Of a stretch of DNA of 5,945 bases, positions 1 to 5,945 are shown in pieces. The stretch is from Hyphomicrobiales bacterium (lineage in GTDB: Bacteria; Pseudomonadota; Alphaproteobacteria; Rhizobiales; UBA4765). The notes under the pieces are model-generated. The model did no database searches. It saw nothing but the letters and a program-made list of their open reading frames with translations, and was not told the DNA's origin. The DNA lies in the NCBI GenBank assembly GCA_027487195.1, contig JAIYEB010000235.1, positions 1-5,945 of the forward strand, given 5' to 3'. A program made the position numbers and the translations under genes. Each line of letters opens with the position of its first letter. Positions within the stretch are counted from its first letter, which is position 1.

Positions 1-624
1 GTCCATCACGGCGATGTCGTCGGCAAGCTCCCAAACGAAGTCGAGATATTGCTCGACGAGCAGGATCGCCATGTCTCCGCGCTGGCGCAGATAGCGCAGC
101 GCAGCGCCGATTTCCTTGATGATTGAGGGCTGTATGCCTTCGGTCGGTTCATCGAGCACGAGGAGCTTTGGTCGCATGACGAGCGCGCGGGCGATGGCGA
201 GTTGCTGTTGCTGGCCGCCGGAAAGGTCGCCGCCGCGTCTGCCGAGCATGTCGCGGAGCACGGGAAACAGGTCGTAGATCTCGGAGTGCACAAACCGGTC
301 GGCGCGCTTGAGGGGTGCAAACCCGGTTTCCAGATTTTCCCTGACGCTCAGAAGAGGAAAAATCTCGCGGCCCTGTGGCACATATCCAAGTCCGAGGCGC
401 GCGCGGGCGTAGGCCGGAAGCGTGCCAACATCTGTACCTGCCAGTTCGATGCGGCCTGCGCTGATGGGTTGGTGCCCAACAATGGCGCGTAGAAGCGAGC
501 TTTTGCCCACGCCGTTTCGACCAATGACGCAGGTAATTGCGCCTGGGCGCGCTGAAACAGACACTTTTCGAAGCGCCTGGGCTGCGCCGTAGGAGAGGTC
601 GATCTCACTGACCGTCAGCATCAT
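1..624 (-). CDS. urtE: Urea ABC transporter ATP-binding subunit UrtE (partial, 3' end outside window)
   Basis: One of the two cytoplasmic ATPases that power urea import through UrtB/UrtC. The visible 208 residues read as a LivF-type ABC ATPase: Walker A GRNGVGKS at 35-42, Q-loop Q84 in GYVPQGREIF, signature LSGGQ at 134-138, Walker B LLVLDEP at 154-160. The switch position is Gln (VEQYLDF, around 190-196) rather than His, which is normal in LivF/UrtE proteins. The family is about 230 residues long, so roughly the last 20-25 residues lie beyond the left edge. The start is the first of two tandem ATG codons (624 and 621); the first overlaps the urtD stop as TGATG, which suggests coupled translation. 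Only a weak GGGG-type ribosome site lies inside the end of urtD. Being the last urt gene, with UrtD just upstream, separates it from amino-acid LivF proteins. Confidence 0.95.
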   Translation of the reverse strand, partial: MMLTVSEIDLSYGAAQALRKVSVSARPGAITCVIGRNGVGKSSLLRAIVGHQPISAGRIELAGTDVGTLPAYARARLGLGYVPQGREIFPLLSVRENLETGFAPLKRADRFVHSEIYDLFPVLRDMLGRRGGDLSGGQQQQLAIARALVMRPKLLVLDEPTEGIQPSIIKEIGAALRYLRQRGDMAILLVEQYLDFVWELADDIAVMD

Positions 625-1388
625 CAGCGCCCCAGATAGACTTCAATGACACGGGGATCGGCCGAGACAGCATCCAACGCGCCCTCTGCCAGAACAGCGC
701 CCTCGTGCAGGCAAGTGACCCTGCAGCCGAGCATGCGGACAAAGTCCATGTCATGTTCAACGACGACAATGGTGTGTTCTGCGTTGATCTCGCGCAACAG
801 CGCAGCAGTTGTCTCCGTTTCCGCGTCCGTCATGCCGGCCACGGGCTCGTCAACCAGAAGCAGTTTTGGGTTTTGTGCCAGCAGCATGGCAATTTCGAGC
901 CATTGCTTCTGCCCGTGTGAAAGGGCGCCAGCCAGGCTGTCGCGCATCTCCAGGAGCCGCACCTTGGCGAGCACAGCGTCAATCCGGTCGACATCTACCC
1001 GCGAGCGCAGACCAAACAGCGCCGACCAGGGGCCGCGCGGCCCCGATAGCGCCAGCAGAACATTGTCGGCAACGCTCTGACTTTCAAAGACTGTGGGCTT
1101 TTGAAATTTTCGCCCGATACCAAGTTCTGCGATCTCGGATTCATCAAGCTTCGTCAGGTCCACGCTGCCGGCAAACAGGGCCGTGCCACGGTCCGGGCGG
1201 GTTTTGCCCGTGACAATGTCCATCATCGTGGTCTTTCCAGCCCCGTTAGGCCCGATGATGGCGCGCAGCTCACCCTTGTCCAAGGTCAAGGACAGGCCGC
1301 GCAGCGCGCGATAGCCATCAAACGAGACTTCGATCCCGTCGAGATAGAGGATCGAGGGGGTGACCTGATTGGGGTCCGCGCGCGTCAT
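624..1388 (-). CDS. urtD: Urea ABC transporter ATP-binding subunit UrtD
   Basis: Second cytoplasmic ATPase of the urea importer, LivG-like, 254 residues. Motifs in order: Walker A GPNGAGKT at 46-53, Q-loop Q96 in GRKFQKP, signature LSHGQ at 156-160 running into KQWLEI, Walker B LLLVDEP at 176-182, switch His212 in VEHDMDF. LSHGQ instead of LSGGQ, followed by KQWLEI, is characteristic of UrtD rather than LivG. The reading frame stays open back to an ATG at 1439, but the ATG at 1388 is preferred: it has GGAG eight bases upstream (1397-1400), overlaps the urtC stop as ATGA, and gives the normal family length. The extra 17 residues would lie wholly over the urtC tail and look like no known domain. 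The stop overlaps the first urtE ATG. Confidence 0.96.
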   Translation of the reverse strand: MTRADPNQVTPSILYLDGIEVSFDGYRALRGLSLTLDKGELRAIIGPNGAGKTTMMDIVTGKTRPDRGTALFAGSVDLTKLDESEIAELGIGRKFQKPTVFESQSVADNVLLALSGPRGPWSALFGLRSRVDVDRIDAVLAKVRLLEMRDSLAGALSHGQKQWLEIAMLLAQNPKLLLVDEPVAGMTDAETETTAALLREINAEHTIVVVEHDMDFVRMLGCRVTCLHEGAVLAEGALDAVSADPRVIEVYLGR

Positions 1389-2527
1389 GCCCCTGTCTCC
1401 GGCTGTGGCGGGGCAACCGGTCTGGTTCGCGCCTTCCATGCAGCCATTAGGCGATCCACAAGGCCCATGATGCCTTTTGGCAGTGCAAGGGTGACAAGGA
1501 TAAAGATGGCGCCGAGCACAAACAGCCAGTAGGGCGCGAGGACCCCCGTCGTGAAGGCTGTCTTCATGGCGTTGACGGACAGCGCGCCAACGACCGCGCC
1601 AATCAACGTGCCACGTCCACCAACCGCCACCCAGATCACAGCTTCAATCGAGTTGGCTGGTGAAAACTCTGACGGGTTGATGATCCCGACCTGGGGAACG
1701 TAAAGCGCGCCTGCAAGCCCCGCCATCATTGCAGACACCGTAAAGACAAGGAGCTTGTGATGTTCAACGCGGTACCCAAGAAAGCGCGTGCGACTTTCTG
1801 CATCCCGGATGGCGACAAGGATCTTGCCATAGGTTGATGCAACCATGATCCGGCACAGGACGAAACAAGCCGCAAGCGCCAGAGCCGACAGGGTGAACAG
1901 GGTAAGCCTGGTGCCGGAAGCCTGGACTGAAAATCCGAGAATATCCTTGAAGTCGGTCAGGCCGTTATTGCCGCCAAAGCCCATGTCATTGCGGAAGAAT
2001 GCCAGGAGCAACGCATAGGTCATGGCCTGCGTGATGATGGACAGATAGACGCCGGTCACGCGGGAGCGAAAGGCAAACCAGCCGAACACAAACGCAAGCA
2101 GGCCGGGCACCAGAAAGACCATGATGGCTGCATAGATAAACCAGTCAAAGCCAACCCAGGCCCAGGGCAGCTCGCGCCAGTTCAGGAAGACCATGAAATC
2201 AGGCAGGACAGGGTGGCCGTAGACGCCACGCGTGCCAATCTGGCGCATCAGGTACATGCCCATGGCGTAGCCGCCGAGCGCAAAGAACGCGCCATGGCCA
2301 AGCGAGAGGATCCCGCAATACCCCCAGATCAGATCGATCGACAGGGCGAGAAGCGCATAGGTCAGATACTTGCCATAGAGCACAACCGAGCCATTCGAGA
2401 CGTGAAACTGAGAGCTCTCGGGGATCACGGCATTGGCGAAAACAACCCAGGCTGTGATGACGGCGAGAATGATCAGGAACAGCTTTGATCGGCGGTCCAG
2501 GATCGCGTGGGCGTCAGCGTTGATCAT
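1385..2527 (-). CDS. urtC: Urea ABC transporter permease UrtC
   Basis: Inner-membrane permease of the LivM type that pairs with UrtB to form the urea channel; 380 residues, a usual length for UrtC. About eight to nine hydrophobic segments are visible, for example near 16-34, 50-70, 74-95, 127-152, 207-226, 258-278, 295-325 and 331-350. The stretch from GYCGILSLGHGAFF (69-82) to GGYAMGMYLM is a hallmark of UrtC, as is NNGLTDF at 187-193. The cytoplasmic coupling loop that docks on the ATPases is around 238-252 (AIRDAESRTRFLGY). The C-terminal tail (366-380) is Pro- and Arg-rich and probably cytoplasmic. The ATG overlaps the urtB stop as ATGA and has only a weak ribosome site, so translation is probably coupled to urtB. 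Its own stop overlaps urtD in the same way. Confidence 0.96.
   Translation of the reverse strand: MINADAHAILDRRSKLFLIILAVITAWVVFANAVIPESSQFHVSNGSVVLYGKYLTYALLALSIDLIWGYCGILSLGHGAFFALGGYAMGMYLMRQIGTRGVYGHPVLPDFMVFLNWRELPWAWVGFDWFIYAAIMVFLVPGLLAFVFGWFAFRSRVTGVYLSIITQAMTYALLLAFFRNDMGFGGNNGLTDFKDILGFSVQASGTRLTLFTLSALALAACFVLCRIMVASTYGKILVAIRDAESRTRFLGYRVEHHKLLVFTVSAMMAGLAGALYVPQVGIINPSEFSPANSIEAVIWVAVGGRGTLIGAVVGALSVNAMKTAFTTGVLAPYWLFVLGAIFILVTLALPKGIMGLVDRLMAAWKARTRPVAPPQPETGA
1397..1400 (-). promoter_or_regulatory. Ribosome binding site deciding the urtD start
   Basis: GGAG on the minus strand lies eight bases before the ATG at 1388, inside the last codons of urtC. Together with the ATGA stop/start overlap it supports this start over the upstream in-frame ATG at 1439. 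Confidence 0.7.
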
Positions 2528-4137
2528 TGCTCGATTGCCCGCCCTTTGAGCGCGAACAGTCCACGCGGGCGCTTCTGTATGAACAAGATGATCGCGATCA
2601 AGATGATGATCTTGCCAAGGACGGCGCCTGCCACAGGCTCGAGAAGCTTGTTCGCGATCCCAAGCGTCAAGGCACCGACAAGGGTCCCCCAGAGATTTCC
2701 AACGCCGCCAAAGACGACAACAATGAAGCTGTCGATGATGTAGCCCTGGCCAAGGTTTGGCGAGACATTGTCGATCTGCGACAAGGCAACGCCCGCAAGC
2801 CCTGCGATTCCTGACCCCAGCGCAAAGGTCATCGCATCAACGAAGCCCGTGCGAATGCCCATGGCGCTGGCCATGCGCCGGTTCTGCGTGACCGCGCGCA
2901 TTTGGAGCCCGAGCGAGGTTGCCTTCAGGGTGATGAGCAGGCCGGCAAAAATCGCGATTGCAAACACCACGATCCAGAGGCGACCGTAGGTGATCGAGAG
3001 CCCAAAGAAATCGAAGGCACCCGACATGTAGGATGGCGAGCCAACCTCGCGATTGGTCGGCCCGAAAGCGGTACGCACGGCCTGCTGCAGAACCAGGCTG
3101 ACGCCAAAGGTCGCAAGCAAGGTCTCAAGCGGACGGCCATAGAGATAGCGGATGATGCCGCGCTCAATCGCAATACCGACAAGCGCCGTGACAAGAAACG
3201 CCAGCGGGATGGCAATTGGCAACGACCAGTCAAACAGGTGCGGCGCATGCGTCCTGATGAGTTCCTGAACCACAAACGTGGTGTAGGCGCCGAGCATCAC
3301 CATTTCGCCGTGCGCCATGTTGATGACGCCCATCACGCCGAAGGTAATGGCAAGCCCAATCGCTGCCAGCAGCAGCACAGAGCCGAGCGAGATGCCGGCC
3401 CATAGATCCTGAACCCGCGCAAGAACTGCAAGCCGCGCTTCCATGCGCTGAATTGCGGCATCAAGATTGATCGCCAGTGCGCCGGGCTGTGTTTCGGCCC
3501 GGATCTGGCGCAACAGGGCCAATGTCCGTTGATCGCCACGCGCAGCCAGAGCCGCAACAGCCGCCTGGCGTTCGGCCTCGCTTGTATCAGGCAAACGCAA
3601 TTGGATCGCAGCGCGCGCCTGCTCCATGACTGTGCGAATGCGCGGGTCTGTCTCCCGTGTGATGGCGCTTGCAAGCGCTGGAAGTGCTTCCGGATCCCGC
3701 CCGCGCAGAACAGCTTCTGCCGCCCGCATGCGTTGAGCTGGGTCGGGCGATATCAAGGTGAGTGTGCCAAGCGCACCTTGAAGGATGTTGCGGATTCGAT
3801 TGTTGATCCGCACCGTATCAAGGCGGGCAGGCGCGTCTTGAACAGATGCGCCTGATGCAGCGTCAAACAGCGCGCCGGCGGCATCGCGGAAGTATACGCG
3901 CCGCGTCGTTGGATCAAATGTCAGGCGCCGGTCGATCAGGGCTTGTAGAACCGGCTCTGCAAGCGGGGAGGCCGCGTCAACCACAGCTTCGATGCCTGCA
4001 ATCGTGTCTGGGAACGCGTCGGTTGCAAAGCGCGCTACGGCGGCTTCATGACCCGTGTTTGCGGCGACCTCCACAGGCAGACCCATCATGCCCAGCGCAA
4101 ACAGCACTGCGGCCACCCATCGCACCGCTCTTGTCAT
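2524..4137 (-). CDS. urtB: Urea ABC transporter permease UrtB with N-terminal periplasmic extension
   Basis: Inner-membrane permease of the LivH type, 537 residues, in two parts. Residues 1-27 form a signal peptide (basic start, hydrophobic core, cleavage plausible near VAANTG). Residues about 28-240 are a soluble, Ala/Arg-rich, mostly helical region with repeat-like segments (136-180 and 187-236) resembling HEAT-type helical pairs; it should lie in the periplasm. Residues about 244-530 are the permease: GLAITFGVMGVINMAHGEM at 261-279 is the conserved LivH/UrtB signature, the coupling loop is around 413-428, and VVFGGVGNLWGTLVGA at 474-489 is also conserved. The extension is common in proteobacterial UrtB, but its role is not established to my knowledge. 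The start at 4137 has GGAG ten bases upstream (4148-4151). A 79-bp gap with a hairpin separates it from urtA; its stop overlaps urtC. Confidence 0.96.
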   Translation of the reverse strand: MTRAVRWVAAVLFALGMMGLPVEVAANTGHEAAVARFATDAFPDTIAGIEAVVDAASPLAEPVLQALIDRRLTFDPTTRRVYFRDAAGALFDAASGASVQDAPARLDTVRINNRIRNILQGALGTLTLISPDPAQRMRAAEAVLRGRDPEALPALASAITRETDPRIRTVMEQARAAIQLRLPDTSEAERQAAVAALAARGDQRTLALLRQIRAETQPGALAINLDAAIQRMEARLAVLARVQDLWAGISLGSVLLLAAIGLAITFGVMGVINMAHGEMVMLGAYTTFVVQELIRTHAPHLFDWSLPIAIPLAFLVTALVGIAIERGIIRYLYGRPLETLLATFGVSLVLQQAVRTAFGPTNREVGSPSYMSGAFDFFGLSITYGRLWIVVFAIAIFAGLLITLKATSLGLQMRAVTQNRRMASAMGIRTGFVDAMTFALGSGIAGLAGVALSQIDNVSPNLGQGYIIDSFIVVVFGGVGNLWGTLVGALTLGIANKLLEPVAGAVLGKIIILIAIILFIQKRPRGLFALKGRAIEQ

Positions 4138-4147
4138 GTGTCATTGG

Positions 4148-4151
4148 CTCC
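4148..4151 (-). promoter_or_regulatory. Ribosome binding site of urtB
   Basis: GGAG on the minus strand lies ten bases before the urtB ATG at 4137, a slightly long but usable spacing. It sits inside CTGGAGCC (4146-4153), which is complementary, with one G-U pair, to GGCTCTAG just after the urtA stop (4205-4212). Confidence 0.6.
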
Positions 4152-4166
4152 AGAAGCAGACGAAGC

Positions 4167-4188
4167 CGGCCCCTTCGTAAAGGGGCCG
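4167..4188 (-). promoter_or_regulatory. Hairpin in the urtA-urtB spacer
   Basis: A perfect nine-base-pair, GC-rich inverted repeat (CGGCCCCTT / AAGGGGCCG) with a four-base loop, 29 bases after the urtA stop. Neither strand has a run of T after it, so it is not a standard intrinsic terminator. A hairpin between a binding-protein gene and its permease genes commonly stabilises the upstream mRNA or lets only part of transcription continue, so that the binding protein is made in excess. That role is inferred from position. Confidence 0.75.
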
Positions 4189-4216
4189 ACGTTGGATACG
4201 GGCGCTAGAGCCGAGA

Positions 4217-5524
4217 TCAGGTCCCGCAGCGGTTCGTGCGAACGTTGAAGTTGCCGCACTTGCGCACGACCCAGTCTGCCTCGAGGTCTTTCGAGCCTTC
4301 GAGGAAGTCAGACCAGGCATCGCCAGGAACAAGGCCCTGGGTCTGCCAGACCACGTCAAACTGCCCATCGGCCCGGACCTCACCAATCATCACGGGCTTG
4401 GTGATGTGATGGTTCGGCAGCATTCTCGAAATGCCACCGCTCAGGTTGGGGGCCTCGACGCCAGGCAGCGCCTCGATGACGGCGTCGGGTGCAAAGCTCC
4501 GTGCCTTTTCAACGGCCTTCACCCACATGTTGAAGCCGATGAAATGGGCTTCCATCGGGTCGTTGGTCACTGCGCGCTCCGAGCGCTTGAACGTGCGCCA
4601 CTGGCGAATGAAAGCTTCGTTGAGCGGGCTCTTGACCGACTGGAAGTAGTTCCATGCCGCGAGATGGCCGACCAGCGGGCGGGTATCAATGCCAGCAAGC
4701 TCTTCTTCGCCAACCGAGAACGCGATCACGGGAATGTCGGTCGCGCGAACGCTGAGATTGCCCAGTTCCTTGTAGAAGGGCACATTCGCGTCGCCGTTGA
4801 TGGTCGACACCACGGCTGTCTTCTTGCCCTGCGAGCCGAAAGCCTTGATGGCCGCAACGCGGGTTTGCCAATCGGAGTGGCCAAAGGGCGTGTAGTTGAT
4901 GGAGATGTCGGCTGCGGCCACGCCTTTTGACAAGAGGTAGGCTTCAAGGATGCGGTTGGTTGTGCGCGGATAGACGTAGTCGGTGCCTTCGAGCACCCAG
5001 CGTTTCACTTCGCCGCCGTCTTTCGACATCAGGTAATCGACCGCAGGGATCGCCTGCTGGTTTGGCGCTGCGCCCGTGTAGAACACGTTGCGCTCGCTCT
5101 CTTCGCCTTCATACTGAACCGGATAGAACAGGATGTTGTTCAGTTCCTTGAAGACCGGCAGCACGGATTTCCGCGATACGGATGTCCAGCACCCGAAGAC
5201 CGAGGCAACGCGATGCTGGGAAATCAGTTCCCGCGCTTTTTCTGCAAAAAGCGGCCAGTTCGAAGCGGGATCCACAACGACAGGCTCCAGCCGGCGACCG
5301 AGCACGCCGCCCTTGCGGTTTTGATCCTCGATCAGCATCAGCATCACGTCGCGCAATGTCGTTTCCGAAATCGCCATCGTTCCCGAGAGCGAATGCAGAA
5401 TGCCGACACGCACAGGGTCTGTCTGGGCAATTGCAAGGCTCGGCATGGCCAGCGTTGCTGCGGCGCCTGCAGCGCCTTTCAGCAGCGCACGCCGGCTCGG
5501 TGATACGAAGTTCGTCTTCATCAT
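4217..5524 (-). CDS. urtA: Urea ABC transporter substrate-binding protein UrtA (Tat-exported)
   Basis: Periplasmic binding protein that delivers urea to UrtB/UrtC; 435 residues, normal for UrtA. The N-terminus is a Tat signal: SRRALLKG at 10-17 with twin Arg11-Arg12, a hydrophobic stretch to about 30, and an AIA/Q cleavage site after residue 33. The mature part is a two-lobed LivJ-like fold. Segments typical of UrtA include FGCWTSVSRKSVLPVF at 110-125, NILFYPVQYEGEE at 130-142, the NQQAIPA region at 155-161, and the C-terminal HHITKPVMIGEV at 372-383. Two tandem ATGs occur (5524, 5521), with GGGGAG six or nine bases upstream; either could be used. The frame extends to a TTG at 5551, but that reading would translate the ribosome site, so it is rejected. 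It is the first gene of the operon, behind a candidate sigma54 promoter. Confidence 0.97.
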   Translation of the reverse strand: MMKTNFVSPSRRALLKGAAGAAATLAMPSLAIAQTDPVRVGILHSLSGTMAISETTLRDVMLMLIEDQNRKGGVLGRRLEPVVVDPASNWPLFAEKARELISQHRVASVFGCWTSVSRKSVLPVFKELNNILFYPVQYEGEESERNVFYTGAAPNQQAIPAVDYLMSKDGGEVKRWVLEGTDYVYPRTTNRILEAYLLSKGVAAADISINYTPFGHSDWQTRVAAIKAFGSQGKKTAVVSTINGDANVPFYKELGNLSVRATDIPVIAFSVGEEELAGIDTRPLVGHLAAWNYFQSVKSPLNEAFIRQWRTFKRSERAVTNDPMEAHFIGFNMWVKAVEKARSFAPDAVIEALPGVEAPNLSGGISRMLPNHHITKPVMIGEVRADGQFDVVWQTQGLVPGDAWSDFLEGSKDLEADWVVRKCGNFNVRTNRCGT

Positions 5525-5530
5525 CAAAGG

Positions 5531-5536
5531 CTCCCC
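5531..5536 (-). promoter_or_regulatory. Ribosome binding site of urtA
   Basis: GGGGAG on the minus strand lies six bases before the first and nine before the second of two tandem ATG codons. Its position inside the longer TTG-initiated reading frame is the main reason to reject that longer start. The same bases can pair with GGCTC at 5545-5549 to form a five-base-pair stem with an 11-base loop, which could partly hide the site. Confidence 0.75.
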
Positions 5537-5583
5537 GAAGCGATGAGCCAACCCCCTGTCGGCCCTTCGTCGGTAATGCGATT

Positions 5584-5599
5584 TGCATGAACCATGCCA
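5584..5599 (-). promoter_or_regulatory. Candidate sigma54 (-24/-12) promoter for urtA
   Basis: The minus strand reads TGGCATG-GTTC-ATGCA, against the sigma54 consensus TGGCACG-N4-TTGCW: 10 of 12 defined positions match, both invariant doublets GG and GC are present, and the spacing between them is exact. Transcription would begin near 5573, giving a leader of about 49 bases before urtA. Urea uptake operons are widely under nitrogen control through NtrC and sigma54, which fits. The call rests on this motif and position alone. Confidence 0.65.
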
Positions 5600-5639
5600 T
5601 GTAGGACGCTAAATGTGCCGATAAGCGGTAAACCCATGA

Positions 5640-5709
5640 AAAGGCTGCAATAAGAAAATTATTCTCTTTCTGGATTATTATGCTTTGTGTTTAGGTATTT
5701 ATCGTAGGT
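5640..5709. other. AT-rich non-coding stretch between candidate enhancer and promoter
   Basis: The 250 or so bases between the urtA promoter and the tRNA hold no convincing gene. This part is clearly richer in A and T than the coding DNA around it, with short A and T runs. DNA between an enhancer and a sigma54 promoter must loop, often helped by IHF; no good IHF match was found by eye, so intrinsic flexibility is the only suggestion. Confidence 0.5.
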
Positions 5710-5726
5710 TGCACGCTTAGGCAGCA
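5710..5726 (-). promoter_or_regulatory. Possible NtrC enhancer site upstream of urtA
   Basis: The minus strand reads TGCTGC-CTAAG-CGTGCA. Against the NtrC palindrome TGCACC-N5-GGTGCA it matches 9 of 12 defined positions with exact spacing. It is centred about 145 bases upstream of the predicted start of transcription, a distance normal for enhancer sites. Only one such site was found by eye, and one half is weak, so the call is tentative. Confidence 0.35.
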
Positions 5727-5816
5727 GGTCGCATTTCGGTTTTTACTTAGACATGCTTCAAAGATAGGCAGGCCTGATCTTGCGGCGAGATATGTTGATG
5801 AGCGCTCAGGGATGGC

Positions 5817-5846
5817 TTGCCCGCAGCCGCGCAATCACCCTATAGA
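5817..5846 (+). promoter_or_regulatory. Possible housekeeping promoter for the tRNA-Ser gene
   Basis: TTGCCC (5817-5822) and TATAGA (5841-5846) are separated by 18 bases and lie just before the tRNA, so transcription would begin around 5853. A strong TTG at -35 with a looser second half is normal for housekeeping promoters in Alphaproteobacteria. The leader would be very short, which is possible for a tRNA but makes the call uncertain. Confidence 0.4.
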
Positions 5847-5855
5847 GGGCGCGCT

Positions 5856-5945
5856 GGAAGGGTGGCCGAGGGGTTTAAGGCAGCGGTCTTGAAAACCGCC
5901 GTGGGGGAGACTCCACCGTGGGTTCGAATCCCACCCCTTCCGCCA
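5856..5945 (+). tRNA. tRNA-Ser, anticodon UGA
   Basis: A complete class II tRNA of 90 bases, including an encoded CCA end. The seven-pair acceptor stem is GGAAGGG (5856-5862) with CCCTTCC (5935-5941), then discriminator G. The anticodon arm GCGGT-CTTGAAA-ACCGC (5883-5899) places the anticodon TGA at 5890-5892, which reads UCA and, with modification, other UCN serine codons. A long variable arm (about 5900-5917, GTGGGGGAGACTCCAC) is the mark of a serine tRNA. The T arm is GTGGG-TTCGAAT-CCCAC (5918-5934). It is transcribed away from the urt operon and ends exactly at the right edge of the window. Confidence 0.97.

Noticed and set aside
1389..1439. 17-residue longer UrtD from ATG 1439
   Set aside because: The added residues lie wholly over the urtC tail, and the ATG at 1388 has both a good ribosome site and the ATGA overlap.
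2902..3405. 167-codon open frame on the plus strand opposite urtB
   Set aside because: It is antisense to a well-conserved permease, strongly charged with no recognisable domain, and best explained as a shadow of GC-rich coding DNA.
4167..4188. Intrinsic terminator after urtA
   Set aside because: The stem is strong, but no T-run follows on either strand, and urtB-urtE clearly belong to the same operon.
4406..4930. 174-codon open frame on the plus strand opposite urtA
   Set aside because: It is antisense to conserved UrtA sequence and shows no family features or clear ribosome site.
5525..5551. Longer urtA reading frame starting at TTG 5551
   Set aside because: The first codon is TTG with no ribosome site before it, and the extension would translate through the strong GGGGAG that precedes the tandem ATGs. 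Starting at 5524 or 5521 gives a normal Tat signal.
5182..5604. 140-codon open frame on the plus strand opposite the start of urtA
   Set aside because: It mirrors the urtA signal-peptide region and runs through the candidate promoter; composition is Arg/Ser/Pro-rich, as expected for a shadow frame.
5607..5619. Second sigma54-like element (GGCAC on the minus strand)
   Set aside because: The following GC is eight instead of ten bases after the GG, a spacing sigma54 does not normally tolerate.
5675..5700. Housekeeping promoter for urtA using CATAAT in the AT-rich stretch
   Set aside because: No acceptable -35 hexamer lies 16-18 bases upstream; the -10-like match is expected by chance in AT-rich DNA.
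1..5945. CRISPR arrays, insertion sequences, toxin-antitoxin or defence genes
   Set aside because: No regular repeats, transposase-like frames or terminal inverted repeats were seen; nearly all of the window is explained by urt genes and the tRNA.

Overview
The window holds most of a urea-type ABC transporter operon, urtABCDE, on the minus strand, read from right to left. It also holds a complete serine tRNA gene on the plus strand at the right edge. The moderately high GC content, Tat-exported urea-binding protein, long UrtB N-terminal extension, candidate sigma54/NtrC-type promoter and tRNA with encoded CCA suggest a proteobacterium. Alphaproteobacteria is my best guess, but this is an inference and no species can be named.

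Layout, following transcription of the operon: a divergent intergenic region (about 5525-5855) carries a good match to a sigma54 -24/-12 promoter facing urtA, with a possible upstream NtrC site. Next come urtA (binding protein, 5524-4217) and a 79-bp gap containing a strong hairpin (4188-4167). Then follow urtB (permease with a periplasmic N-terminal extension, 4137-2524), urtC (second permease, 2527-1385), urtD (ATPase, 1388-624) and urtE (ATPase, starting at 624 and cut off by the left edge of the window). urtB/urtC and urtC/urtD overlap by ATGA and urtD/urtE by TGATG, so the last four genes form one translationally coupled block. tRNA-Ser(UGA) at 5856-5945 reads in the opposite direction.

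How the parts fit: UrtA captures urea in the periplasm, UrtB and UrtC form the membrane channel, and UrtD and UrtE hydrolyse ATP to drive uptake. Such operons are usually switched on by nitrogen limitation, and the promoter elements seen here fit that. The urease genes that often accompany urt are not in the window.

The gene content is ordinary. The less ordinary signals are in the non-coding DNA: the Shine-Dalgarno sequences of both urtA and urtB are the same GGAGCC element with complementary GGCTC upstream, and both leaders carry a near-identical 11-12 base motif. The urtA-urtB spacer can also form two mutually exclusive hairpins. No mobile element, CRISPR array or unknown gene system was found.
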